DNA of 64,000 nucleotides from Garcia nutans (Eukaryota; Streptophyta; Magnoliopsida; Malpighiales; Euphorbiaceae): contig CANTUV010000008.1 of the NCBI GenBank assembly GCA_947685225.1, positions 30,496,001 through 30,560,000 of the forward strand, written 5' to 3'. The notes beneath the pieces were generated by a model, which was not told where the DNA came from, ran no database searches, and saw only the letters and a program-made list of their open reading frames with translations. Position numbers and translations under genes: made by a program. This document shows positions 1 through 9,235 of the stretch, in pieces. Every line of letters begins with the position of its first letter. Within the stretch, counting starts at the first letter, position 1.

Positions 1-606
1 GCTGAGCTAACTATAGTGCAAAGTCATATCTCTTTAGTTAATAAGATCCAAAAGGTTTATCGTTCCCAAGGGGTACAGATCCATAATAGGCATATAGAAA
101 TTATTATATGCCAAATAACATCAAAAGTATTAGTTTCAGAAGACAGAATGTCTAATGTTTTTTTACCAGGAGAACTAATTGGATTGTTGCGAGTGAAATG
201 AATGGGATGCGCTTTGGAAGAAGCCATCTATTACCAAGCCATATTATTGGGAATAATGATAGCATCTCTGAATACTCAGAGTTTCATATCTGAAGCCAGT
301 TTTCAAGAAACCTCTCTTGTTTTATCCAAAGCTACTCTCCATGGTCATATCGATTGGTTGAAAGGCCTAAAAGAAAATGTTGTTCTAAGCAGTATGATAC
401 CCGTCGGTACCGGATTCAAAGGATTAGTCTAAGGCTTAAGGCAACATAATAACATTCCTTTGAAAACTAAAAAGAAGAATTTCTTCGAGGAGGAATTTAG
501 AGATAATGATATTTTATTCCACAATAGAGAGTTATTTGATTCTTAAATTTTAAAAAATTTATATGATACAACAAAACAATTATTTATAGGGTTTAATGAT
601 TCCTAA
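1..606 (+). pseudogene. rpoC2: rpoC2 C-terminal fragment (plastid-derived)
   Basis: This is the C-terminal end of the plastid RNA polymerase beta'' subunit. One frame runs from the window edge to a stop at 604-606, broken by in-frame stops at 199-201 and 430-432 and another near 544. Recognisable conserved stretches include QSHISLVNKIQKVYRSQGVQ, the GMIPVGTGFKGLV-like segment and the terminal FIGFNDS. Expected residues around the first stop (RAERTGRAL) have decayed to RVK-stop-MGCAL. The piece is followed by the expected plastome neighbour rps2, so 1-2083 keeps rpoC2-rps2-atpI order. It is a nuclear plastid insertion and cannot code. The left boundary lies outside the window. Confidence 0.93.
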
Positions 607-927
607 GAACAGATTCATCCTTTTACTTTAGACTATACTTTAAATTAAAATTAAACTTTAAATTAAAATTAATTAATTAAAATTACTTTTACTTTAAATT
701 CAAATTAATTAAAATTAATTAATTAAGAGCGATCCTGTTATTTGTTACATGTGATTTGTTAATAAAGAAAATAAGGAATAAAAAGAAATTAACCCCTTGG
801 ATCGTATATCAACGTCCAACTTTGGGAAAGGAAAAGGTTCCATCGGAATAATTATTTCTTTTAGAATACCCCATCTCTCTTTTTTCTTTGAAAAAAAAAG
901 AAAAAGAGAGAGGGAGTGGGGGGAGAA
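607..927. other. rpoC2-rps2 spacer, AT-rich
   Basis: Plastid-type intergenic sequence between rpoC2 and rps2. It contains several direct copies of an AAATTAAAATTAATTAATT-like motif at about 640-725 and a purine run just before the rps2 start. No gene is seen. Confidence 0.7.
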
Positions 928-1512
928 ATGATAAGAAGATATTGGAACATTAATTTGGAAGAGATGATGAAAGCAGGAGTTCATTTTGGTCATGGTTCTA
1001 GAAAATGGAATCCGAGAATGGCACCTTATATCTCTGCAAAACGTAAAGGTATTCATATTACAAATCTTACTAGAACTGCTATTTTTTTATCAGAAGCTTG
1101 TGATTTAGTTTTTGATGCAGCAAGTAGGAGAAAAAAAATTCTTAATTGTTGGTACAAAAATAAAGCAGTGGATTCAGTAGCGCGGGCTGCAATAAGGGTT
1201 CAGTGTCATTATGTAAATAAAAAATGGCTTGGCGGGATTTTAATGAATTGGCCCACTACAAAAACTAGGCTTAAAAGTTCAGGGACTTAAGAATGGAGCA
1301 AAAAATAGGTAGACTCAACTGTCTTCCGAAAGGAGATGCAGCTTGATTGAAGAGACAGTTAGCTCACTTGCAAACATACAAACTGTAACCCGGATCTCGC
1401 AGATATTTCGATTCCAGCGAATGATGACGCTATAGCTTCAATATGATTAATTCTTAATAAATTACTATTTGCAATTTGTGAGGGTCATTCTAGCTATATA
1501 CAAAGTTCTTGA
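928..1512 (+). pseudogene. rps2: rps2 pseudogene (plastid-derived)
   Basis: Plastid ribosomal protein S2. The ATG at 928 matches the usual RRYWNINLEEMM start; the upstream in-frame GTG at 916 is not the plastid start. The N-terminal half is clear (HFGHGSRKWNPRMAPYISAK, ITNLTRTA). A frameshift follows near 1145, where the LIVGTKNKA region reads differently. About 40 codons are missing near 1382: LQTY jumps directly to CNPDLADISIPANDDAIAS. The end AICEGHSSYI and a stop at 1510-1512 are still visible. Position between rpoC2 and atpI matches plastome order. Non-functional. Confidence 0.93.
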
Positions 1513-1759
1513 TTAATAAAAAGATAGATTAATAATAAGATAAAGAAATTATATTGTGAACTCCATAGGTTTATGGAATCGGTTAATATTCTTAAATCGT
1601 ACAAAAGAGATAAAATCACTAGGTATATTATGTGATTTGTTGGTATCTAAAATATACAATTTAAATCTAAAATATACAATTTAGGTGGGCAAGTAAAAAA
1701 AAAAAGATGGTTGAATCAAAATGATTCCTTTTAAAGTTTTCTTTCTTTCAGAGGGCAAT
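1513..1759. other. rps2-atpI spacer
   Basis: AT-rich plastid-type spacer, with a direct duplication of a short AAATCTAAAATATACAATTT block at about 1646-1682. No coding potential is seen. Confidence 0.6.
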
Positions 1760-2083
1760 ATGAATGTTCTATCATGTTACATCACCACACTAAAAGGGTT
1801 ATATGATATATTTGGTGTGGAAGTAGGCTAGCATTTCTATTGTAAAATAGGAAGTTTCCACGTCCATGCCCAAGCACTTATTACTTCTTGGGTTGTAATT
1901 ACTATCTTATTAGGTTCAGCCATTGTAGTTGTTCGGAATTCACAAACCATTCCGACTAGCGGTCAGAATTTCTTCGAATATGTCCTTAAATTCATTCGAT
2001 ATGTGAGAAAAACTCATATTGGAGAGGAATATGGCCCATGGGTCCCCTTTATTGGGACTATGTTTTTGTTTATTTTTGGTTTA
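1760..2083 (+). pseudogene. atpI: atpI N-terminal fragment (plastid-derived)
   Basis: N-terminal half of the plastid ATP synthase CF0 subunit a. From the ATG at 1760 the frame gives LKGLYDIFGVEVG, then a stop, then HVHAQALITSWVV, TIPTSGQNFFEYVLKFIR and EEYGPWVPFIGTMFLFIF. It breaks off abruptly at about 2083, where ndhK sequence begins in the same strand. The two genes are not adjacent in plastomes, so this is a rearrangement junction inside the NUPT. Roughly the first 100 of about 247 residues remain. Confidence 0.92.
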
Positions 2084-2351
2084 TGGCCACTTCTCTATGG
2101 TATTAGTTGTTGCTTCATCGAATTTGCTGCATTAATAGGCTCACGAATCGACTTTGATCGTTATGGACTAGTTCAAAGATCTAGTCCTGGACAAGCAGAC
2201 CTGATTTTAACAGTCGACATAGTAACCATGAAAATGGCTCCTTCTTTAGTGAGACTATATGAATAAATTCCAGAACTAAAATATGTTATTGCCATGGGGG
2301 CATGTACAATTACAGAGGGAACATTTAGTATTGATTCTTATAGTACTGTTC
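2084..2351 (+). pseudogene. ndhK: ndhK internal fragment (plastid-derived)
   Basis: Fragment of the plastid NDH complex subunit K. Visible segments are WPLLYGISCCFIEFAALIGSR, YGLVQRSSPGQADLIL and a degenerate MGACTITGG region, ending at YSTVR. One in-frame stop (at 2264-2266) lies where PEPKYVIAMG follows. The CC pair of the iron-sulfur binding region is present in the first block. Both ends are abrupt: atpI on the left, the ndhB 3' flank on the right. Confidence 0.9.
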
Positions 2352-3178
2352 GAGTTTGGGCGAAACGGATCTACTAATTCTTTGATTCCATTTAGTAAGA
2401 GGGATCTTAAACTAAGAAATAGATTCAAGAAGCTAAAAAAGGTATCTTGAGACATTTTAATAATTGGGTTCATTGATATTCCTGGTATAGTAGATGCTAT
2501 CACAAATACATTCATACTCAATTTGATGGAATTGTTTGATCTTAAAGGGGATCTTCTACAATTTTGCATGTGAGGGGTTATTTCTTAGTTTTGTCCATTC
2601 ATTAATAACTTGATTATTTTTAGATAATAATAGATAGAAACAACGCTCATAAGGAGTCCTATTAAAACCAAAAAATATAGGCCTACTTGCCATCCACACC
2701 AGAATAAATGTAATTTTTTGAAAAACCCTGCTAATGGAGGAAGACCTTCTAGGGATAAGAGACATAGAGCTAAAGAGAGAGCCAAAAAAGGATCTTTCAT
2801 GTATAATCCTACATATACTCGAATGTTATCAGTTTCGATATGTAGACCAAATAATACAATAAAGGCAAAAGTTCCTAGATTCATGGAGATATAGAAGAGC
2901 ATATAAGTTATCATGCTTGCAAATCCACCATTTGAGTCTCCAACAATTATTCCAATAATTACATATCTGATTTGGCCTATGGACGAATATGCATGCATAC
3001 GTTTCATGCCTATTTGTGTAATAACAATGAGATTCCCCACTATCATGCTTAGAAAAGCTAGGATTTCCAGAATAAGATGCCATTCATTTGATGAGAAATA
3101 AAAAGGAATATCAAAAATTTGAGTTGCTAAATCTGAAGCAACTACTTTCGAAGTAACAGAAAGAAAAGAAATGAATAT
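2352..3178 (-). pseudogene. ndhB: ndhB 3' half (plastid-derived)
   Basis: C-terminal half of plastid NDH subunit B (exon 2), read from about 3178 down to about 2437, with downstream flank to 2352. Clear blocks are FLSVTSKV, DIPFYFSSNEWHL, MKRMHAYSSIGQIRYVIIGI, YISMNLGTFAFIVLFGL, SIYYYLKIIKLLM and the C-terminal STIPGISMNP. A CAA-to-TAA change at 2585-2587 splits the frame. Several hydrophobic helices of this antiporter-like subunit remain. Three other ndhB pieces occur at 17269, 18420 and 23281, covering other parts of the gene. Confidence 0.93.
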
Positions 3179-4008
3179 TTTTTTTTTCAAAATTTTCTAG
3201 TCCAAAATAAAGGTTCGACGACAAGTTGATCGATTAATTCAGTAAAAAATGGGAGTTAGTACTCAATCTCGTTGATACCATCTAACAAATCTAATTCCAT
3301 TGTTTACTTATTTTTTGTTCAATTGCAATGAGTGAATTTTCAGGTTCAACTAACTCATTTTAAAAATAGAAATATTAAGTGGATGAATAAGAATAAAAAG
3401 TCTTCGGGAAGCATTTTGTTTGTCTATCATTATAGATAATATTATCCATATTTTCTATGGAATTTGAACCTGAACTCTAGTTACGATTCATTATTTCTAT
3501 CTCAAGGACCCTTTTTTCTATTTTTTTAGCATGCATATCGATTTACGCCTAGCTATTTTTATTTTTATAGATGAATTAAGTAGATTTTCACATCTTAGTT
3601 CTACATATACAACATATATCACTGTCAAGAGGAAATATCTTATTATTTAGATATTTCAATTTAAAAAATTTAAGGATTCAAAACTTGAAAAATAAGGATT
3701 GGGTTCCCATACCTTTCACAGCCTGAAGGCCCATGAAGACGGAGGGAAAACAAACTGGAAGCTCTCTTTGATGAAGGATTCCCTAGGACATGATGTGTAA
3801 AGCATATTTTTCATGATCAATGGGTACTAATAAGACTGAATAGTATGACACTGACTCATTTCAGATGCTGATCTGGGAGAATTCTCCTATGAAAGCACCT
3901 CCTGCAGGACTTGATTCTCATTCTGAATCAAAGACCAAAGAGAAAGAATCCCTTGTTTCTAGAAATCAAACTGGCATAGCTTGAGAATGTAGGCCTCTCC
4001 TCATCAAT
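3179..4008. other. Unassigned AT-rich segment, partly plastid-like
   Basis: About 830 bp with no open frame of note. The first 500 bp (up to about 3690) look like a plastid spacer in base composition, but I cannot name it. From about 3690 to 4000 the composition is more balanced and I recognise nothing; this part may be nuclear filler between plastid pieces. Confidence 0.4.
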
Positions 4009-4233
4009 AGGTACGTTGTAAAAGCCAAAGGGTCAATAGGTCAAATTTTACTACAATTACTTGAAATGCATTTGGATAATATCCTTTTTCGATTGGGGAT
4101 GGCATCAACTATTCCTCGAGCCTGCCAATTAGTTAATCATAGACATATTTTAGTTAATGGTCATATAATAGATATACCAAGTTATCATTGTAAACTCCAA
4201 GATATTATTACAGCAAAGGATGAAGAAAAATCT
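4009..4233 (+). pseudogene. rps4: rps4 fragment (plastid-derived)
   Basis: Part of plastid ribosomal protein S4 covering the S4 RNA-binding domain: GQ(I/V)LLQLLEMHLDNILFRLGMASTIPRACQLVNHRHILVNG, then HIIDIPSYHCKLQDIITAK. The frame is interrupted at its start, and both ends are abrupt. It lies next to trnF/trnL sequence, near which rps4 also sits in plastomes, but here the gene order is altered. Confidence 0.9.
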
Positions 4234-4300
4234 ATCAATTAATTTAATTAAGTAATTAAGTTGTAGAATAGATACTCATACTCATACATAAATTATCATG

Positions 4301-4374
4301 TGTCAAGAACTAGATTTGAACTGGTGACATGAGGATTTTTAGTCCTCTCCACTACTTGTTGAGCTATCCTGACC
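4301..4374 (-). pseudogene. trnF-GAA: trnF-GAA pseudo-tRNA (plastid-derived)
   Basis: A decayed plastid phenylalanine tRNA on the minus strand. The T-arm (GGTTCAAATC type) and the D-arm block GATAGCTCA are recognisable. In the anticodon loop the expected GAA reads AAA, and several acceptor-stem pairs are lost, so it is not a working tRNA. It is followed by the trnF-trnL spacer and trnL on the same strand, as in plastomes. Confidence 0.85.
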
Positions 4375-4667
4375 TTTTTCGATGTGTCGTCTTCCTCATT
4401 TTACTAAACTACTTAGGTCTATGTCAATTAAAAAAAAGATGAAAAAGTATTCTAAAGTCTTACCAGACCTGGAATGTTTTTGTATCATTAAAACAAAAAG
4501 AAAGAATAAAAAGGTGATTTCATAAATTTTAGTTCGAATAATGATTTGGATTGTTAATAATTCCAATTTCCCATGGGGATTCCTTGTTTTGCTCAAAGAT
4601 GTTCATTTAATGAGCAGAGAGAATAGGAAAAAATTAATTAAATTAGGGATTCGAGCGGGCCTTGTTT
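4375..4667 (-). other. trnL-trnF spacer (plastid-derived)
   Basis: Sequence matching my memory of the widely sequenced plastid trnL-trnF spacer (the TTACCAGACCTGGAAT block is visible near 4463). It keeps trnF and trnL collinear here. No open frame. Confidence 0.75.
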
Positions 4668-4850
4668 GGGGATAGAGGGACTTGAACCCTCATTGTTTCC
4701 AAAGTCAACAAATTTTCCTCTTACTATAAATTTCCTTGTTGTCGATATTGACATGTAGAATGGGACTCTATCTTTATTCTCATTCGATTAATCAATTATC
4801 TATCAAACTATGGAGTGAATGATTTGATCAATTAAAATTCAATCATTTCT
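4668..4850 (-). pseudogene. trnL-UAA: trnL-UAA 3' exon and part of its intron (plastid-derived)
   Basis: The 3' exon of plastid leucine tRNA lies at 4668 to about 4715 (GGGTTCAAGTCCCTCTATCCCC on the minus strand, here split by no indel). It is followed by group I intron sequence up to about 4850. The 5' exon is absent, so the copy is truncated. Orientation relative to trnF is the plastome one. Confidence 0.85.
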
Positions 4851-4865
4851 TCAACTTGGAATCAA

Positions 4866-5189
4866 TACCACTGAGCTACTGAGGAACAACGGGAGATTAG
4901 ATCTCATAGAGTTCAACTCATGTTCTCAACCCATGACCAATATGAGCTTGAAGTTTCCTTCGTAACCCTTGGAACTTCTTCGTAGTGTCTTCGTTCCATC
5001 CTTCATTTCATAGGGAACCTCAAAATGGCTCTATTTCATTATATTCCATTCATTTAATATCCCTTTTGGTGTCATTGACATAAGAGATGTTGTTTCTAGT
5101 CTATCTCTTTCTATATTCTATTTCTATATATATGGAAAGTTTCAAAATCATCATATAATAATCCAGAAATTGCAATAGAAAAGAAAAAG
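4866..5189 (-). pseudogene. trnN-GUU: trnN-GUU 5' end plus upstream flank (plastid-derived)
   Basis: About 20 bp at 4866-4885 match the 5' arm of plastid asparagine tRNA (TCCTCAGTAGCTCAGTGGTA on the minus strand). The rest of the tRNA is missing. The following 300 bp resemble the inverted-repeat spacer next to trnN. The junction with the trnL intron at about 4855 is a rearrangement point. Confidence 0.65.
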
Positions 5190-5625
5190 GAGGTTTGTGA
5201 TGATTTTGAAATCTTTTATACTATCCATATACTTTGATATTAAAAATCAAGTTTTGAGATTGAGACTGATCATTCTTTTTTGAAAGAACTAGAAAGTTCC
5301 TTTTATAGTTATTGGAATTCTAGTTATCTGAATAATGGGTCTAGGAGTGGCAACTCCTACCATGATCATTATAAGTATGATACTAAATATAGTTGGAATA
5401 ATTACATCAATAGTTGCATTGACAGTTATCTTTGCTCTCAAGTCTAAATTGATAGTTATATTTTAAGTGGTGGTAACAATTATAGTGAAAGTTACATTTA
5501 TACTTACATTTGTGGTGAAAGTGGAAATACTAGTGAAAGCTAGAGTTCTAGTCTAAGAACTAGCATGCCTGGTAGCTATTTAACTAATTTAACTATAAGA
5601 GAAAGTCACACACTAAGCATAGCAA
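5190..5625 (+). pseudogene. accD: accD N-terminal region fragment (plastid-derived)
   Basis: Fragment of the variable N-terminal region of the acetyl-CoA carboxylase beta subunit. With frame changes allowed it reads YFDIKNQVFEIETDHSF, SSFYSYWNSSYLNNGS, YDTKYSWNNYINSCIDSYL and YICGESGN. Stop codons and small indels interrupt it. The catalytic carboxyltransferase domain and zinc finger are absent. Non-functional NUPT piece. Confidence 0.87.
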
Positions 5626-5639
5626 TTATATCCAATTAT

Positions 5640-5940
5640 CAATCAAATTTTTTTATTTTATTCAACCTTATAGAAATAGAAATAAAAAATTAGAATTGCT
5701 TTTTTTTTTGATTAAAAAAAGAATGAAAGAGTTTGTCATTTTTTATTCTATCAATGGGTAAAATGCAAAGACAAGTCAAGTAAAGATTTATTCTTTCTTG
5801 TCTAAAAATGTCCAAATTTTTATGCCTAATACCCCCATAAATGGTTCTAACAGTATACGAGAAATATTCAATTTTAGCTTGAATGATTTGTAGAGGAACC
5901 CTACCCTCTCTAGTCCATTTGACATGTGCAATTTCTTTTT
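5640..5940 (-). pseudogene. rps3: rps3 C-terminus and 3' flank (plastid-derived)
   Basis: The last 50 or so codons of plastid ribosomal protein S3 on the minus strand: KEIAHVKWTREGRVPLQII, KIEYFSYTVRTIYG, then a frameshift before IKIW. About 150 bp of downstream AT-rich flank follow. The gene start is replaced at about 5940 by 23S rRNA sequence, which is never adjacent in plastomes. Confidence 0.86.
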
Positions 5941-5942
5941 TG

Positions 5943-6312
5943 TCAACGTATTTCAGGGAGAACCAGCTAGCTCTAGGTTCGAGCGGGATTTCACCCCTAA
6001 CCATAACTCATCTGCTGATTCTTCAACATCAGTCAATTCAGATCTTCACTTAGTTTCACCCAAGCTTCATCCTGGTCATGGATAGAGCACTTAGGTTCAC
6101 GTCCATAACTAGTGACATTTGTCCTATGAAGACTCACTTTCGCTACAGTTCTGGTGGGTTCCCTTAACCAAGCCACTGCCTATGAGTCGTCATCTCATTC
6201 TTTAATAGGCATGCGGTTAGAGCCCCGGGCTCCTCCCACTACTTGGGAGCTTACAGTTTCATGTTCGATTTCACTCTTCGATGGGGGTTCTTTTCACCCT
6301 TCCCTCACGCTC
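5943..6312 (-). pseudogene. rrn23: 23S rRNA fragment, block 1 (plastid-derived)
   Basis: Antisense plastid 23S rRNA. Highly conserved stretches are visible (CAGGGAGAACCAGCTAGCTC, TCCTGGTCATGGATAGA, GGGTTCCCTTAACCAAGCC). Compared with the continuous copy at 18779-19400, this block corresponds to the later part and continues beyond it. It is followed, not preceded, by the block that should come first. Sequence is mutated at many positions, so it is not a functional rRNA. Confidence 0.9.
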
Positions 6313-6336
6313 CCCTATTGATGCATTTTTACATCC

Positions 6337-6710
6337 CACAGCTTCAGCAGATCACTTAGCCCTATTCATTTTTAGTGCAAAAGCACTCGATCAGTGAGCT
6401 ACTACACACTCTTTCAAGGGTGGCTGCTTCTAGGCAAACCTCCTAGTTGTCTCTGCATCCCTACCTCCTTTATCACTGAGCGGTCATTTAGGGGCCTTAG
6501 CTGTGATTCAGGTTGTTTCCCTCTCGATGATGAAGCTTATCCCCCATCGTCTAGCTGGCCGACCTTGACCCCTGTTACTTTGAGGTCATATCTAGTATTC
6601 AGAGTTTGCCTCGATTTAGTACCGCTCTCACGGCCCGCACCAAAATAGTGCTTTACCCCTAGATGTACAGTCAACTGCTACGCCTCAACACATTTTGGGG
6701 AGAGATAAAA
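6337..6710 (-). pseudogene. rrn23: 23S rRNA fragment, block 2 (plastid-derived)
   Basis: Antisense plastid 23S rRNA that should directly precede block 1. It includes CGATCAGTGAGCTACTAC, CACTGAGCGGTCATTTAGGG and GACCTTGACCCCTGTTA. It ends at the CCTCAACACATTTTGGGGAG region, the same rRNA position at which block 1 begins. The two blocks are thus in permuted order and share a short overlap. Confidence 0.9.
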
Positions 6711-6799
6711 AAAGAAGTTTTTTTCATTGTATAATAGAATGATTTTTCATTTTTAAAAATCATAGGATTTCTTTTTGATTTTTTATTTTATTTAGAAAA

Positions 6800-7160
6800 G
6801 CTATCTATAAAAATAATTAGTAATTAGATAGAATAGCTTTGACTTTGTCAATTGATAATGAAAAAATGAAATCCGGATAAATATCAATACCTATTACAGG
6901 CAAAGGGATAGCGATCGAAACAAATAACTCCCGCAGTCTAGAATAAAAAAAAATCAGAGTTTGGGACATTAAACAGCTTGTATCCATAGAACATTTGGTG
7001 TAACATAGATAATAAATAAATAGGAGTTAATATAATTCCAACTGCCATTACAAAAGTAATTAATATTTTTAACATTAAAAGATATTTTAGGCCTATAATT
7101 ATTCCAAAAAAGACTATCAATTCCCAAAAAAATTGCACATGCCCGGTAATGCAAGGGAAG
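6800..7160 (-). pseudogene. ndhD: ndhD C-terminal part (plastid-derived, left of insertion)
   Basis: C-terminus of plastid NDH subunit D: ELIVFFGIIIGLKYLLMLKILITFVMAVGIILTPIYLLSML, HQMFYGYKLFNVPNS, then IGIDIYPDFIFSLSIDKV-like residues in other frames to a stop near 6800. The gene is interrupted at 7160 by the Athila element. The missing upstream residues reappear at 15434 on the far side, in the right order and strand, so the NUPT ndhD was continuous before insertion. Confidence 0.9.
7156..7160. repeat. Target-site duplication GGAAG, left
   Basis: GGAAG directly precedes the first LTR base (7161) and is repeated at 15434-15438 directly after the last LTR base. A 5-bp duplication is the normal mark of Ty3/gypsy integration. 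Confidence 0.93.
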
Positions 7161-7430
7161 TGTTTTGTTAGTTTTTGTTATAGATTTGTGTCTTGTTTAT
7201 TATAATAATTATTGTTTTATTTAGGTATTTTATTAGTTTAAATCGGTTTATTTAGTGTTTTTGTTAATTTTGTAATTTTAGTTTATTTCAGTGTTTATGT
7301 CGTTTTTGATCTAGTTTTTAGTATGGTGTTTATGTTTTGTTGGTTATTGTTTATTTACTTTTTGTTTAAAGTTTGTTTGAGTTTTGTTTTAGGTTAAAAA
7401 AGCCAGGAACCAAGACTGAAGAAAAGATAT

Positions 7431-8095
7431 CATCACAGTAGGCGACACTGGCAAGCGACATGGCCATGTCAGGCGACACATGCAAGCGACATGGCCAAGT
7501 CACCTGGCCATGTCTCTCCAAATATGCTCAAACACGGCAAAGTCATCACAGTAGGCGACACTGGCAAGCGACATGGCCATGTCAGGCGACACATGCAAGC
7601 GACATGGCCAAGTCACCTGGCCATGTCTCTCCAAATATGCTCAAACACGGCCAAGTCATCACAGTAGGCGACACTGGCAAGCGACATGGCCATGTCAGGC
7701 GACACTGGCAAGCGACATGGCCATGTCAGGCGACACTGGCAAGCGACATGGCCATGTCAGTTGGCCATGTCTCTCAAAAATGAAGCAACACGGCCAAGTC
7801 ACCTCTGACTTGGCCGTGTCTCACCAATTCCAAAGGCAAAGAAGATTTAACACTCACAGTAGAGGACACTGGCAAGGGACACGGCCATGTCACCTGGCCG
7901 TGTCCCTCCATCAAGCTCCAACACGGCCATGTCCCTCATGACATGGCCGTGTCACTTAAGCAAAGAAGAAAAAGAAAGAAAGAAGCAGTAGCGGACACTA
8001 GCAAGGGACACGGCCATGTCACCTGGCCATGTCCCTCCAAAAGGCTCTCACACGGCCATGTCCCTCATGACATGGCCGTGTCTCTCATAAAACAA
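7431..8095 (+). repeat. Tandem and palindromic array in U3 of element 1, 5' LTR
   Basis: Two full copies of a 113-bp unit start at 7431 and 7544, with a partial third at 7657. Embedded in the array are many GACATGGCC/GACACGGCC and GGCC(A/G)TGTC half-sites forming short inverted repeats. A clear one is GGGACACGGCCA (7876-7887), 7-nt loop, TGGCCGTGTCCC (7895-7906). The array ends about 30 bp before the TATA box, where upstream promoter elements would lie. Small ORFs across it are by-products of the repeat. Confidence 0.9.
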
Positions 8096-8126
8096 GCGCG
8101 CACCGAATTTTAAAGCCGACGTTTCG

Positions 8127-8135
8127 TATAAAAGG
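8127..8135 (+). promoter_or_regulatory. TATA box of 5' LTR (element 1)
   Basis: TATAAAAGG, the only strong plant-type TATA in this LTR, placed right after the palindromic array. It is conserved in the 3' LTR (14470) and in both LTRs of the larger Athila (29602, 56531). Transcription would start about 30 bp downstream. Confidence 0.75.
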
Positions 8136-9096
8136 AAAAGAAAGTGAAGGTTTCAAAGGGGTTGGACGATTTAGAATAGATTTTGGAGCCGTCAGAGATT
8201 AAAGCTAGGGTTTTAACTTTGTTTTCTTTGATTTTAATTTCATTTTGGATTAAACTAGATTAGATTAAATTGTTCTAGCCATCAAGACATCCTTCTTGCA
8301 AGATTGAACAAGAGATTCTTCAAAAGCTTCAAGGAGTTTGTAACTTGGTTTTGTTCTTGAACTTATTCTCTTTATTTTTATTGAATGGATATTATCATGT
8401 CTATTTTGATTTCTTTGAACATTAATAAGATGAATATGTTTAATTGCATTATGAACTAATTTGATCTAGTCTAGTGTTTGTATGGATCTGCTATGATTGT
8501 ATGAATTGGTTTTTCTCTTAGCTAATAATTTCTTTAGCCTTGATTGAATGAAACATTGTTAATATATAATTGATTGATCACCAATTATGTGTTTTAAGGT
8601 ATTAGATGATGGATCGAGAGATGTAGTTTAATACTTGAACAATTCAATTAGGGACTTAGGTGAATTAGAGATATAACCTATTAAAAAGATTATTTCACTT
8701 ATAACAAGATTAGTTGAAAGAGGTTTGAATGCGAGAGCTTATTTCCTTGACTCGATTAGTTGAGTTGTTTGAGATTTAATCTTTGAAATTGAATTAGTTA
8801 AGAGGAATAACCATTCATACATATGAGTAGTAGAGAAGTGCAAACCCTAGACCATTCTATCAAGTGAATTAAAACACAGCTCAATTTACTTTTATTGTTT
8901 TAAACTTTAATCAATCTTCTTCATTATTTAGCAATTTATAAATCTCTTTATTACTTGTTAAACATAATCTGATAAGCAATTAACCACTTTAGCTTCCTTG
9001 AGAGAACGACCTTGGGGCGATCACCTTTGCTACAGCTACCTCGTATACTTGCGAGTGACGCTTTGTGGTAGAGTTAATTTGAGCGTAACAAGTTTT

Positions 9097-9114
9097 TGGC
9101 GCCGTTGCCGGGGA
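9097..9114 (+). other. Primer binding site, tRNA-Asp type
   Basis: TGGCGCCGTTGCCGGGGA starts 6 bp after the LTR end. It is complementary to the 3' end of plant tRNA-Asp(GUC), the primer site typical of Athila elements. Confidence 0.9.
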
Positions 9115-9235
9115 AGCTAATTGGCGTAATTGTTTATTTTAAAAAAAAAAATTCTTTAGATTATTTTTCATTGTTTTCATTTTATTTTATTTGTCTTTTG
9201 CTTTTAATTGTTTCTTTTTCTAGATATTTTTGTTT

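Larger units (their letters stand above)
7161..9090 (+). repeat. 5' LTR of element 1
   Basis: 1930-bp LTR, TG...CA ends. The U3 part carries a tandem/palindromic GC-richer array (7431-8090), then a TATA box at 8127. The remainder is AT-rich. The three copies of a 31-bp AGGCGACACTGGCAAGCGAC unit near 7695-7760 (two in the 3' LTR) explain the length difference from the 3' LTR. Confidence 0.95.

Noticed and set aside
1..7160. Functional plastid or mitochondrial genome segment
   Set aside because: Every plastid gene piece is truncated or carries stops, gene order is scrambled, and the surrounding DNA is nuclear-type nested LTR retrotransposons.
7460..7941. Overlapping ORFs of 107 and 122 codons with repeated WPCQAT-like peptides, also at 13834-14284, 29220-29588 and 56095-56517
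   Set aside because: They lie in the palindromic LTR arrays. The palindromes open frames on both strands, and the peptides merely echo the DNA repeat. No start context or conservation beyond the DNA.
7431..8095. CRISPR-like array
   Set aside because: Spacing and unit length vary, spacers are themselves repeats, the array sits in both LTRs, and no cas gene exists. This is a plant LTR feature.
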